Positions 1 through 15,100 of a stretch of 64,000 nucleotides of DNA are shown piece by piece. Both the position numbers and the translations under genes were made by a program. The notes under the pieces were generated by a model. That model saw only the letters and a program-made list of their open reading frames with translations, searched no databases and was not told where the DNA came from. Each line of letters opens with the position of its first letter. Positions within the stretch are counted from its first letter, which is position 1. Source of the DNA: Nymphaea colorata (taxonomy: Eukaryota > Streptophyta > Magnoliopsida > Nymphaeales > Nymphaeaceae); contig NC_045140.1 in NCBI RefSeq assembly GCF_008831285.2, positions 4,505,528-4,569,527 of the forward strand, in the 5' to 3' direction.

Positions 1-181
1 CAAGTATTTACCATAAGCAAATCAGAGCATACAAAATTACAGAATAACCAGCAACAGTATTTTGACTAAAAAGCATGCATCTGCGATACTAATTCACTAA
101 ACATCCTCTGGAAAAGCTATACCAACAGACCTAGAATCTGGCATTGGAAGGAATAAAGAAAGGTGTCGTGCAATTACTTAC
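1..181 (-). other. SAD2 intron sequence at the left edge
   Basis: The donor GTAAGT immediately follows exon 16 on the minus strand (bases 181-176). No further exon is visible before the window ends. The remaining SAD2 exons must lie to the left. Confidence 0.7.
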
Positions 182-3100
182 ACTTGAAATTGTCATCCAA
201 AGGCTTTGCTGATAATCAGGATCCTTACATGCGAGAAAATGTCCAGTCCCACGGGAAATAAAATTGTCCAATGGAACAAGAATATCTGCAGAGAATAACT
301 CTGTAAGCATCTAAATGAAGATGGAACACCATACAAACAGTATAAAGGCAGACTTCACAAAAACTTTAAATAATGTCCAAGTTTTTTTTCAGCAGACCTT
401 TTTTATGTAATTTAAGTTCTTTTTAACAAGAAAATATCGGGAATTTAAAAAAAATATGAAAATATAAAAATAATAGAAAATTTATGTAATTATGAGTTTT
501 CCTAATTTTCTTACAAAAACGTTAATAAACTCCAAATTAGTTTTGAAAACATAGTGACTGATGTTGTTCTCACTTCTCAGCATGATTTTTTTCAGAAGTT
601 ATTTTGCAAGATGCAAATTTTTTCCGAATAAGTATTGAGAAGTGTATTAAGATATGGGTGCTGGTACAGATACGGGCACAGAGTACTTTCAAAAAACTTG
701 GGTAATGGAGACACTGTCATACATAAATATATGCATATATATGTACATATAAAATAAGATTTTAAGCAAATAAACACAAATTCGTTGTTTACATCATAAA
801 ATATACATTACTCAACAAAAGATGCTAAAATATATCAAGAACATATAAAAATACAAAATCTACCCAAAAATTACAAAATTAAGTCTGCCGTATCCAAGAA
901 ATGTCTCGTACCAGCACAGGTGTCGAGTCATGCCGACAGGGGTACTTATACCATTTAGAAATGGCCCTGTTACATAGCTTAATACTTAAACAATACAAGT
1001 ACACACTCAAACATAAAAAACAAGTACAAAGACTCTGAAAACATAAAAAACAAAAAATTACACACTCAAAAATATGAAAAGGAGCTTTTTTTGAAGTACT
1101 TCCAAAACAATATCAGCAATATGCTGAGATAATATTTATATCAAGTTATTTATACTTATAGTTTTGGTGATATTTTGGAAATATTGGAACACTAGGTATA
1201 TTTTACAGTTATCCTTGGCTGGCTTCAGAATGGCAATAATCTCCAGCTATTGTCAACATATTACAGATATTCTTTACCATACCTTAAAGGTCTAATACTG
1301 CCTTCCCACTAAAAACTCTTTTTCCTACACTAAATAACACAGATGTTCTGTTCCAAGGAAAACAACTAAAAGACCAAAGCATGATAATGATTGTATGCAT
1401 ATGAATACGGAAGTGGACTTAACATGCGCAAATGCATGGCTGCCTATGACTTGTAGAAGTAGAAAAGTATATTGTCAAAAGTGTGCCCAAGCGCTTGGCA
1501 AGGCATTGGACAGCAGCCATCCACCTAAGCTGAATCATAGGGTGTGGGGGGGGGGGCTCAAACAAAAAAGGTACATTTTATAAATAATGCCAAGAATCTA
1601 ACAGTTTTTTTTTGCTTGTTAAATCTTCTAGTCTAAGTCACACTACCGGTATGGTAATACACCAATTCTGGTACAGCGGTGTGTTGATGGTGTGCTTGGA
1701 CCAGTTCTGGGTTGGAACTGATCCAAACCACAATTTTTCATTTTTTCTTATATTTTAACCATATTTTTGTCAGTTTATTTATGTTGTATGAGATTATATG
1801 TAGAAATTATGAAAGGAACTATTATAAATTGTCTTACTGATGTGTTGTGTGTGTATATACACACACGTACGTGCATGCACACACACTTGCCCATACCTGC
1901 TTCCCCCTATCCATACCGGAACCTGTACCTATGTGACATAGCTTCTAGTATATTGCCTAAGGTGGACTGTGGAGAAATTTCAAACCCCTCAATTTTTCCC
2001 CTCTTCTTTTTCATGTTTGCCTTTTTCCCTGTATTTTGTCAAATAAATCTGCAAGACCCCAGTGTAGGGTACCTTTTGGAGTCAGGCTATTTTTGGAGTT
2101 AGCCGCATACTCCTGGCTAGAGCTTTCAACAACATACGCAGACAACCATATCATGTATGACAAAAGATTACAGAGAATAAGATGAAAAAAGGAATTGAAG
2201 TCTGCTAGGCCCCAGAATAGGCTATCTTTTGGAGTCAGGCTATTTTTTGGAGTCAGCCGCATAATCCTGCCTAACGCTTTTAACTGCCTTGTCAGACAAC
2301 CATATCATGTATGACAAAAGATTTCAGAACATTAGATGAAAAAAGGAACAAAACGAAAAAAGGAACAAAACACATACATGGCCTTTTCAAAGTCATAAAA
2401 ACACCAGGATCCACTATTAGAACAACTTCAATACCCAACAATCACAATTTTTCTCCATCTATCCGAATGAAAGAAATATCAAATATGACTAAATACAACT
2501 TAAAGAAGGAAACCATTAAGTGCAATTCATTCAATTCCCAGGCAAATTGAAACCCCTATAGCCTTATTTCGTGTTGCACAGAAAAATCAACCCAAAACAT
2601 CCATGCATGAGCATCCTGAAAATATAAAGAAATGAAACAACTGAGTGACATACTCTCAAAGAAATCGATAGCCCAATCATGCAAAGCTTCCATCATCAAA
2701 GGCCAAAGGCTCCACATTTCTAATGAAATTGTTGGCGAGAAGAATGTCATATATGACACGATCTCCAAAACTTCCTCAAAGACATCTGAAAGGAGACATA
2801 AAAACCAATAGTGCTTAAAACAAGTATCTCCCAATGTGAAGAGACAATACGGACCTCAAAGACATCTGCAAGGAGAAATAAAAACCAATAATGCTTAAAA
2901 CAAGTATCTCCCAATGTGAAGAGACAATTCTCAGTAGCACGTAAACACAAATGCACCATGCAGACCACGAGAATGAATGCTCAATTGCCACAAATTCAAG
3001 AAAATGTAGAAATTGTCGAACATGACAGGACAGAATCAAGTATTTCAAGAATTATCAGCACCCCATCATATATAGGTACCTTGCCCATCTGTTGTCAGCA

Positions 3101-6100
3101 TCCTCTTCATTATAGGCAATAGAATAGGTTCAACCTGAGGAAAAAGGTCAGGCAACCTGCTCACAGATTCTAGTATTGTGCTTATGGCACGCAAACAGCC
3201 AACAGCAGCAAGTGCACCTGACTCATCTGCATCTTCATCTGCCTCAGCAGATTGCATGCATTTCCAGAATGCAGCAGCCTAAAACCAACAGGGAAACAAG
3301 TCACAAAAATGAACAAAAAGAATCCAATATGGGACCACAAAATGTAAGCTACCAGATTCTGGCATAAGCCAAGAGCGTATGGAGCCATCTCTTCTCCAAA
3401 CTTGTCCACAATAGTCTCTAAAGTGAAAACAAGGTCTTCATTCTCAACCTCATTCATAAGCTTAAAGAATTCTGTGACAAATGATACGAATACAAACATT
3501 AGACATATAACTGATTCTAAATAGCTACAGCAGGGAAATCCAGCAAATTAGCCATATCTACATACCATCAAGCAATTGGGGAAGAATTTGCCGTATCTCA
3601 TTTAGATCTGCCAAAGACAGAAAGTTCCCAATTACATTGTGGGTCAATTGCGGAAAGGATAAAATGAAACATAGGAAATTTTCTCAGGGAAACAATAGCC
3701 TACCTTTACAAGCTTCTACAAAAGAACGCAGAGCAAACACTGAATCCACACGTACTGGGAGTTCTGGATCACGCAACCCAGAGACCACGCTATGCAAAGC
3801 ATTTCGAAAATTGTTTTCATCAGAGAAGTTGATATTAGCATATTGGCCAGCAACCCATGCAGCCTACAACAACATTGAAGAATTGTATTAGTAAGTATGA
3901 TTCTACAAGAAAGCATACTACAATATCTCAGGCAACTCAAAAAAACAAAAAAAACAAAAAAACAGAAAACTGGAACATGAAACTTGATGAAAGCACTGGC
4001 CTAGCATAAATAATCTAAAAGGTATGGGACTATCTTATTATTCACTTAAAAGCCTGGCCTGCCCATCCACATGCGCGCACACACACACAAGACTACCACT
4101 TCTTTCTCTTTACAATTATCTCTTCTGACTGCAATTCTCATTTTCCCCTCCAACATAAAATCAAAAATACTTTCAAGTACCAGGACAGCAAAATATATCC
4201 CAGAGGAGAAACTGAAAGGAGAATTCTTAATTCATACTTTTTCTTGCAGGTACCAGGAACATCCCAATTGTATTGGATGAAGGAATATTTTTTGCTTTAG
4301 ATTTGTAAAGAATCATAAAAGAAACTCCTTGCAATATCAAAACCTACTGAAGTTTCTGTTAGGGACATATCCTTCCATTAGGTCCCCCAATTTATTCATG
4401 AACACAACGGAAAGCAAGTTCCTGTTCCTTTTTCTGCACCCAGTCTCCCACTGAAACTGCATATTATTCTATACAATAGGTAACCAAGCTGCCCATAATG
4501 TTGATTGTAGAAACAAAGATCTCGTCATATTTTGAAAGAGTAGATACACTGACATACACAATTTAACATCTAAGTGTAATCATTTGCCTAACATACTGCA
4601 CATGTTTCCCTTTTCCCTCCATGCTAACAAAATAAATACAGGAAGATATTTACGCCATCTGGACCAATGTGGGTAGAATCATAGTCACAAATATCATTGA
4701 CAGTTTTAAACAACAAAGTTTTTCTTGGGTATTTGGCTAAGCTGAATATCTCAGAAAAAAACTTGGGAAAAAATCGGCAATTTTTAGAATAGAAAATCCT
4801 AAAAAGTAGGAAAAAGTAAAATAAATTAAAAACAAACAAGAAAATACAAATTAACTTGATAAATGATAAAAAAACGATATTTTAGTAATGAAAGAAATGT
4901 AGATAAATAATTTAACTTAAGTTTTACACCTTAAAGCAAAATAATATAAAAATAATAAGGAAAAAACACGATAAAAACACAAAAAATAATGAGAAAAATA
5001 CAATAAAACACAAAAAAAAACACTTTATTTTTTTTAAAAAAAGGAAAATGACAGGTTTTTTTTTTTTGTTTTCATTGGTTTTAAACTTTTAACATTGTTA
5101 TGGGGTCTTTTTCGAAAAAGACAGGTTTTCTGTGACTATGGTCAGAATCAAATACTGTTTGCAACTAAATTACCTTGACCATCCTTTAATATAAACAAGC
5201 CCATTAAATGAGTTGATATATTATTGTTCTTCACAAGACAAATTTATCCTCCAAAGCATCTACACTTTTTCATGGAAGCCTCCATCTAGAAAGAATCTAC
5301 TTTCTCGTGTGAGAGCTTTTCTTTCTTCCATTCCTCCACTCTGGAACCAGCAAGCGAGCATCTCACTTAGTATTTGATGCTGGGGACTGTGATTCAATAG
5401 CTTCAACATTGTCTTGCGCCAGTATGGAACTTGAAGATGATGGACATCACCAAATTAGCTGAAACTCGGGTATGATTTACTCAATCCACCTCTTCTACTT
5501 AAATTTGTGGAGAGCAACTTTGTTTCATGAGTTAGAGCTTTTCTATGGATAAACATTTACTGTTCTTTGATACAATGAGTATATCACAAGATAATGGTCC
5601 CATTAAACACTGAATGCCAAGATTGAAGATGTAAAGGATGATAAAAAGACAAGAAGAACAACCTTGGCTCTAAGATGACCAACTGGACTTCTAAACTCTG
5701 GAAACACATGTTGAACAAGCATGCGCTCCAAATCAGACCTGTAAGGCTCAGTTTGCTTCAACTTATCACACAATGCTCCAACAGCAAGAAGAGCACCATC
5801 TTTCTGACGGTAAGGTTTATAACCTTCTGCGGCCTCATTGTACCTGATTGAAGTAAAATTTGTCAAAAGTGAAATGTGTCAAACATCAAGTGCACAATAA
5901 CAGGAGAAGCAAGGAACTTTGTCACAAATATGAAGGGAAATGATCCAACCTCTGGAAGACCTGCACAATAAAAAGAAGAAATTTTTCAAGATTATCCTTC
6001 CCACGCTTCCTGACCAACTCACTCACAAAGTCCATAGCAGCAGTACGAGGACTATATAGGTCTTCAATTATATCTGCATTATATTGTCGGATATACATCA

Positions 6101-9100
6101 ACAACTCAATGTAAGGACACATTTACTAATCCTGGTATCATTTGTATAGAAACTTACCATAGCCCTTTCGAATATATTCATGGGGATCCTCATGCCATAA
6201 CTTGTCATCAGTGTCATTGAAGCACATGAGTGGAAATATTATCTCAAAAAGAAGAACATCAAGTTGTGGTTGGAGCAACTGGTACATGCTATTCTTTGAG
6301 ATACTACAAGATAAAAAAAATGTTCAGATAAGACAAAGACGTAGGACGTTCTCATCATCAAACTTCAAATAACCTAGGCATTCAAGATTTCAAACCTAGA
6401 CGCCAATGTAATAAAGCATCACAAAATCCACTTTAGTATTAAATCATTTTAAGATTAGGAAGAAAAATCATTTCCAAATAATAAAACCACAATACCCAAT
6501 GTTATTTGTATCGTAAGCATATCGCCCGTATCGTACGATATGGGTGTCGTATCGTACGATACAGGCGATACACCCTCATCTCGTACGACACGGGGAAAAC
6601 GAAAAAAGGGGCCTGATGGCCCCTTTTTGATTTATGTTTTAAAGTTTAAACACTTCTCTCTCTGCTTATTTCTAAGGACTCCAAGAGACGTGGGAGGGAG
6701 AGATTTTGCTCATTTTCACCAAAAATCACTAAGGATTCATCGAGTTGGGAGAGACTACTAGCCGGTGAAGAAGCTTTCTCGTAGTGGAAATGGTTGGAAG
6801 CTTGGAGAAAGAGGGTTTTTTGGTTTCTAACACTAAGAAGGTAAAAAATTACTCATTTTCACTGTTCAATCATACATTTCTCTTATTTCCTACAATTAAT
6901 CATAGGTTTTTACTTGTTTTGTGAAGATATAATGTCGGACCCTACATGGCAATGGTGTACAAGGGTGAATCCCAAAGATAGGTTAAAGGTTACATGTAAT
7001 TTTTGTAAGCAAATCATATCAGGAGGGATCTCTCACTTTAAACACCATATAGCTGGCACACACAACGATGTGGCTCAACGCACTGGCTCCCAAGAGAACC
7101 CATTGCCACCCTATGTCAAGCACCAATGTTTGGAGTTCATTAATGTCATGAAAGCAAATAGGATTGAAAAAGAAAGGCATGAGACAGATGTACGATATGA
7201 AAACCCATACGAAGAACAAGGAAGCAAAGGTGAAGATGTTGAGCTCGAAGAAGAATATGATGGTGTAAGTTTGGGAACAGATAAAGGGAAAGGCATCATG
7301 CATAGAGGTGGTTCTTCAGCTGCAACCAAAAAGAGAAGAGGTGCAAGTACAATTTCACGAGGACGTGGAGGAGTCATGGCCGTACTATTGGAACTGGTGG
7401 TGGTAGAGTGCCTACTATGAGGTCGAGTATTAGATCCGGTTCGTTCAAGAATTTTTTCCCCATTTATATTGTTGCAAGTGCTCAGCTTGAGATTCGTACA
7501 ACCATATGTTCAAAGGAGATTATTGCCACAGAAGATGATACCATAGGGAGGTGGTTCTATGACACATCCATTTCCTTCAATGAAGCAAACTCTGTTCAAT
7601 TTCAGCCTATAACAGATGTGATTGCTTCTGCAGGCCGAAGAAATAAAATGCGCTCTTATCATAAATTGCGAGGTAAAATTCTAAATAATGCAGTTAAAGA
7701 TGTCAAGGCATATTGTGATGAACTGAAATTGAGCTGGAAAGACAAAGGGTGCAGTGTAATGGCAGACGGGTGGACGGACATCAAGAACAGAACATTGATA
7801 TAACTTCCTTGTATATTTCCCCTTATGTACAATGTTCTTAAAATTTATTGATTTGTTTGATACTCCTAAGACTGTTGATGTTTTATGTTTTATGTGAGAT
7901 TTTTTATAAAGTTATACAAGAAGTTGGGCCTGAGAATGCCATGCAATTTATCACAGATAATGTAGCGAATTATAAAGCTGCAAATGAAATGTTAGCAGCA
8001 CGATATAGGACATTTTATTGGAGCCCATGTGCTACTCACTGTTTAAATCTAACGATTCAGGATCTTGGTGAAAGAGATAATATGAAGTGGACATTTCAAG
8101 ATGCCAAGAAATCAAGTTTATTTGTAATCATGCTTATGTCTTGAACTTGAGAAAATTGACAAATGGGGCTGAATTTATTCAACCTGCACAAACACGGTTT
8201 GCCACAAATGTTTTGATTGTGCAGGGTATAGTCAAACAAAGAAATCCTTTCAAGCAGATGTTTTGAAGTGATGATTGGCTGCATGCCTATAAAAGAAAGG
8301 CCACGACAGTCGTGGATACTATATTCAACAATGAATTTTGAGAATCATGTGTGAACTGATGTAAGGTTTGTGTACCTCTAGAGAAAGTCCTCATATTGGT
8401 TGAAAGTGAAGATAGATCTTCTATTGGATACTTATAAGAGGCTATGGACATAGCCAAAGAGGTCATTAAAGATAATCTGAAGGGAAAAAAGAAGTTGTAC
8501 ATGCCTATATGAAAGATTATAGATGAAAGGTGGTCTGGACAACTTCATCGGCCACTTCATGTCCGACCTAAATCCTACTATTAGATATCTTCCCACTTTT
8601 AAGAAGGAAAGAGAGGTCGAGTATGGCAAGTTGGATTGTATTGAGATATTGATAAATGATTATAGAGAACAAGAAGTTGTCCAAGTGTAGATCAAATATG
8701 ATACTTGTTATGGTAACATGGGGAGAGACACAACAATTCGATGCAGGACATCCTTGTGTCCAGGTATTAGAAAAAGGGGCTTTATCTTATCTACTTTTTA
8801 TTGTTATTTTATTTGTTGTTTCCACCTTCTCATATATTTACTATTTTGTATTTACTTTCCATCTATTATTAGATTTGTGGTGGAGCAGGTTTGGGCTTAA
8901 CTGCCCAGGAGTTAAAACAGCTTGCAATTAGAATCTCAGCCAAACATGTAGTGCAACTGGATGTAAAGAAATTGGAGTGTATTTTAAGTTCATATATACA
9001 TAAATACACATACACATATATGTGCACGTAACTATCATATTACATAAAATATTATATCATATACAAAATACTTTAATTAACATATTATACTTTACATGAG

Positions 9101-12100
9101 AATATATTTACTTATCATAGAATATATAAATACATAAATATTTGTATTTATCATATGTTAGATAAAGAAAATCATGTGAATGAATTATTGAAGGATTAAT
9201 CTTGTATGCATCAAAGGCAAAGCTTCATATGCATTACAGAAAAAACACAACTGCTGTTTCATGAAAAAGGAAACCAAAGGCAATTAATGAAAAACGAACT
9301 GATAATTCCTGGTGCCGCATGTGTCATGTTTCTCAAATTATGAAGATGAAATTTGATGTAAAATTTGCTTTAACTCTTTTCCTTATGCTGTAACTTTTAT
9401 CTTTTATTGTTACTCTTGGTTTGTGTATACTTTGTATATTCTATAATGGAAAAATATGAAATTGTATTCTTTCCCTTGACTGTCAAAATTTCACACAAAT
9501 TGAACTAACCAGGTCAATAACAAAAGCCACATTATTTGGCTGCTTCTTGACAGACTCGGCAAAGTCAAACTATTGACTTGAATAAATTGGGTTCCCAACA
9601 TATTGTCCCTAATTCCTGACTTGGATAGTAGCTGATCCAAGAAAAATTAAAGAAATCGATAGATAAGTTACTGAAATTGCAATGTTGCAAGAAGAATGAG
9701 ACCCAAGCTCTAAATTGCAAATGATTGACTGCACTGAACGCTACATTCCAGAGATGCAGTGTTCCCAGTTCCCACAAACAGTGGTGAAAGATGGTGATGC
9801 AAACAAGGGATGCCATGTATTTATGCTTGTGCCTCAGGAACATGTAAAACACATTTTACAAGTTTCACCAAATCGGCAGGAAGCATAGAACAGAACATCC
9901 ATTATGTGATTAGTCTTTAATTTTTGTGCAATCAAATATCCTCTTCCTTATATTACAACCAACTAATTAGAACTTTTTTTTCCAAAATATAAATGGCACT
10001 TATGAATTGTATATTGGCTCTACATGAGCTCATAAGAGATGGCCCAAGAAGAAAACTCCCTCCCAGTGCATAACTCTTTAAGTTGAATAAGCTGCTCAGG
10101 GCTGCAATGGATCATACTTGTGTGTGAACCTTGCTAGTAACTAACGAAAACTTTAACCAGGCAGAGCCCAGCAAATTAGTTGAACCACCTAGAAGTGGTG
10201 ACTTCCCTTATTCTGCTAGCTAAATATAATACAACTGCTTAATCATTGTTCAAAGGTAAGTCTAATGCCCTGCAATTACATGGTGTATGTTTTTTCGAAA
10301 AGATAAATCAGAAATACCAAAGCATAAATTACGTATAATTTGCAATTTTCCTTATGATGAAAGAAAATAAATGCTTAAGCCCACTAAGTGAAGCAACCAA
10401 CAAATTATAGATCTTCTGGTATGGTCCATGGGAATTAAGCATAAGCATCTGAATAAAGTCCACTATAGAATAAAACTACTCCAACATGATAAAAAGGTGC
10501 AAATGAGTTTGACCAATCCAACATATAGCATACTGGCCTAGACAGGATAACCCATGAGCAAATGAATTACAAGATCTACCTGCTACTAAGATACTGGAGA
10601 ATCAGATTAATAACTCTTTCAGGCAAATATCCACCCTGCCGTATTACATTCAATAATTTTAAGTGGCATTCCAAGATCTTCCCAGCATAATGTTTTTGAA
10701 ACATCTGAGCAAAGGCCTTGTTTTCTGGTTTTAAAAGCTTCAAATCACCAAACCTGCATGGAAAAAATAATCATTATACTGATGAAGGAACAATGCTTTC
10801 CTGGAACTCATGAGTAAAATAAGACTAAATGTACCTTGTGTACAAACGATTCATTATATGGACTGCCCATTTCTTAACTTTCCACCAGCCCCATGACTTT
10901 CTTTGCTCCGGATCAGTTGGCTGACCCTCCAGAGGGACAGGCCTTTCAAGAATGTTCAAGAATAGTAGCATCCATGCATTGAATATATTAGGATCGAACA
11001 ATTGCTTAGGAATCTCCAACTGGAAAAATTAGAATAATGAGTACAGAGAAATTAATCAAGAATAATTTATTAACGAAAAGATCTAGATACCACATGAGCC
11101 AACAGCATGATAGACATACATAGATTGAAGACCAAAATATTTTGCAGATAAGTTTTAGCAGGTCAGCTACTTCCAGAGGCGGGTTTACAAACTGAACTAG
11201 TCTCGTGAATATGCTCAGTAAAGCAGGAAATGTCTCCTCAATAATAAGATGTACTGGTATCCTCTCTTCATCTGTTTTAAACCTACAGAAGATGCCAGCA
11301 GTAAGCAAGCACTGCACTTTTAAAATAAACAAGTCAGAAATATGTGAAATAGCAAAATTTTTTCAAACTATGGGAAATTAACCATGCAAAACTACAACAT
11401 GAAAATTATTTGTATGATGTCGATACACAGATCAGACCATGATGGAGTAACAAAAAGAAAAGATTTCCGAGAATAGCTTATATAGACATTATTCAACAAA
11501 AGAGATAGAATGAAAACAAGAAAGTGCTTACTCATATTTCCTTGAAAGAATTCTAAGCACATATAAGGGCCCATAAACTTGTTGAGCTTGCAAATTGTGT
11601 TTCACCCATGGAAGTAGGGTAGGCCACTGTTCAGGATAATCAGCATGAACAATAGTTTTCATGCACTCCCCGAGCTGGACTCTGTAAAATTACATAAACA
11701 CATGAAGAGATCTTATCTTCAACTTTCAGCTATAGTCACTATTGAATGTAGTAATGACTACATGTTTATATCTACTATATAATCTTAACCGTAGTAAAGG
11801 CTCAAAATTCAATAGGAATTCAGAAGGGCAATGGCATCATAAAATGGCAAAAAAAAGAACATAATAAATTACAATATGTAAACATAAATTCTTGTTAGTA
11901 GTTAAATAAGAACAGTAAATGAAAAATTTATCATCAGAATTTTCCTTTTTATCTGTTAATTCCAAAGCCATCATAAGATTGTGCAAGATAGTATCAATTT
12001 TCTGACGGTTCATCTACTTTTTAATCAGCAAATGTGAAACCAGACAAGCTAACAATCACTAAACAGGGCGGAATAAACACTGAATGAAGAGCTATCTTCT

Positions 12101-15100
12101 AGAAATATATGCTACTGTTTACGGTCAGAAGTTAAATTGAGTGGCTAGCTAGTGAGATGGCTGAAGAACAATAACGCTCAGAGATGCACTCAATTATTTA
12201 CAATCCTAAAATGGGAATTAAGAGCACTTTTGAGTATTTGATAATTTTGAGTTCCTGCCACCAAATTTATCCCCAGTTATAGAGAAGTATGGTTCTTGAA
12301 ATTGAAACTGTGAGTGAACTGAATGCTTTTTAACTACATCCTGTGGACGATGCTGCTAACAAATGCATTCTCATCTCCATATCAACTCCATCTCCAAGAC
12401 AGCCTAAGCTTCTTGCAGCATCCCAGTTGCTCGGTCTTGCATTCATATTACTTCATATTCAGTAGCAAGTTATAACCTATGTCGCATGGACTCACCAAAA
12501 CAGCAGCCGCAGTCAAGTCGGCACAACTTGACTGTGCATGTGGCTCCGACACGGCACCAGGTGCAGACAACACGAATCTGGTGTAGTCAAACCGCATCAA
12601 GATCATTTTTGTCCTCTTTTCAATCCTTTTTTTCTGGAAACGATGCTTTCGTTTTTCAGTTTTTTTCTGTATTATTGCATCTGTTAGACTTTTTTTAGTA
12701 TTTCTGCATACTTTTGCAGTTCAATACTGGATATCATATGGTGCATATAAGTTCTAACTTTATATAGTGAATATGCCATATGGTCATATATGTTGTTGCT
12801 GTTTATAAGTGTTCTAAATCTGTGAACAAGATTTCTTATTTGAATAATGTGCATAAGTTTCGCTAATCTTATATATATATATATATATATAAGTTCTATA
12901 TATGTATTACCAGTTTTATTAATCAGTCATATGTAATATATGGAGTATATTTATACAATATACAGTTATAAATTTATAATACTAGGTATACAACAGCTAC
13001 TTGTTTAACGCCTACTTATGTTATGAATAAGATTGTAAAATCCGAAACTTTGTATCATACATATATGCACACCCTCACTGCACCCACACCCATGTTTTTT
13101 TTGAAATTTGCCGCATGCTGCTCCACACTCGCACCCCGCACCTATGTGACATAGGTTATAACTTAACTTCATCCAAAGAACACTACTGGACACACACTGC
13201 AAGCCCTATAGATCTAATCATATAAACTTGTATCTGCTTTCATCGCAATATTGCAAACTGCAACCATGAGGAACAGCATTGGCCAATTAGTATACAAAGC
13301 ATAGGCATTCAAAAGAAAAAAAAATATTCTCCAATAGAAGCTGCTAGGAACTCCTTTTCTTCATTGTGATAGAAGGGAAAATTAATTGTCAAAGATCCAC
13401 AAATCAAAACATAAGACAATGTGTCTTTCATGATATCATCAGTTGTTTCCTAGAATGCCGCTCTTCATCCAATATTCAAATTTGGACATCTTTTGACAGC
13501 CTCTAAACATTATGCCAAAGAGCAAAAAACCCAAGGTAGCTCTACAATAATTTGCATGTTAGGAAAGCATCACTGCCATAAAATGCAAAAGTGATGAGCT
13601 ATCTAGTCAAAAGTGTGTTGATGCAGCCACTTAGGCGTACCTAGCCCCTAGAGAGGCAACCTTTTCAAGTAGGCTGTAGCACCTAGGTGCCAAGTTAGAG
13701 GTCATAAAAAGGCTTTTTTCTCCTTTTTTTTCCTTCTTCTTCTACCTTTTTCTTTCTTCCTTTCACAGTTTTTGACCTTCCAAGGCACCACTTAATCCTC
13801 TTTGAATATCCCACAGCTAGGTGCATCTAGTAAACTCAATAGCTCGCAAGGACTGAACCTCAGATTGTCAAAGCCAAAAAAAAAAAAACCAAAAAAAAAA
13901 GGTAAATGGAACAAAGAATATGAAAATTATTTTTTAGGAGAAACAATTTAAATAGTTAAAGACATCTCAAAATGCATCAAGTTATTCAAGCTCAGAATGC
14001 AGAAATAGCGCTATCAGACTACAGCCACCACAATACTACTTCTCTCCATGAAGCCATTAGTATATAATGTCTCCAAACATGCAAATTCGACATAAGCTCC
14101 ACAGACAGTGAGATAGTCTGAATCTGAATCATAAAAGTTCATATGCAAATCAAATTGAAGGGTGGTATGAAACTTAAATATGTTACGTCTTTTTTACATT
14201 GATGGAAAAGGAAAATAAATTCAATTTATGATTCAGCTCAACAGTCGGAAAGTTTAACATGTTCAAATAAGTACAATTCAAAGTTAGGTTGCCACCTAAG
14301 CAAAGGAGGAACTTGCGCAACAAAAGCCGGTAGGTTTTGTCTGACCATGGTTTTATCAGCTACTGATATCTTCTGCTGATTACCTGAAAAACAAGAAGGA
14401 ACAATGAATATTGGGGAAGACTTCAAAACTAGGAAAGAATGAATATGGAACAAATAACAAACCAGGCTCTTGAGGCAACCAGTTCTTAGCAATAAAGTTC
14501 TTGAAATGAATGCTGGCAACTTGACGGACAGCTAGATCACAATTAACATCAACAATGATCTGTAACAACCGGACTAGATGTTGTGGAGTATACTGGAACT
14601 GCACCACACAATACCAGAGAAAAGTTAAGACATTTTTTCCAGAGTAAATCCAATCTCTGTCATCACAGGTTTGCATATGTTTGCTAGCCAGGACATTCGT
14701 GTAACATATAGTACATGCAAATTGTATCGAGCATAGATTGCTATGATCAACTTCTTAGTTCAGAAAATGCATTAAAACATATGATCGTTTTCTTTGGGTT
14801 TAACTCAACAGAGGAAACATACAATCAACAAGTCAGACAACAGCAAACGAAAGTTAGAGATGGAGACTAGCATCTAAGCCCTTGGAAGCACCACGTCTCC
14901 AGGCTGAACCATAGAATAAAACCCAACTACTAATACCAACGAAGAGCTCATCCTGAAACGATTATTCAAATACTGGACTAATGAAGTGATATAATTCGTG
15001 CTCTGAACATTCAGCACTACTCAAAATATATATGCGCATCAAATGGTAGACTGCTAAATCAATCATGGAAGAGAAGACAACAATTGATTTTTCAAGTACT

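Larger units (their letters stand above)
6304..10579 (-). other. SAD2 intron 7 (4.3 kb) hosting a hAT element
   Basis: The longest resolved intron of the gene. Its left half holds a decayed hAT transposon in the opposite orientation. The rest (about 9000-10579) is AT-rich and without recognisable features. The flanking exons join in phase, so the insertion need not disrupt the protein if the intron is spliced. Confidence 0.8.

Noticed and set aside
1767-2102. Plus-strand open frame of 111 codons
   Set aside because: Inside SAD2 intron 15, simple-sequence-driven, with no recognisable domain.
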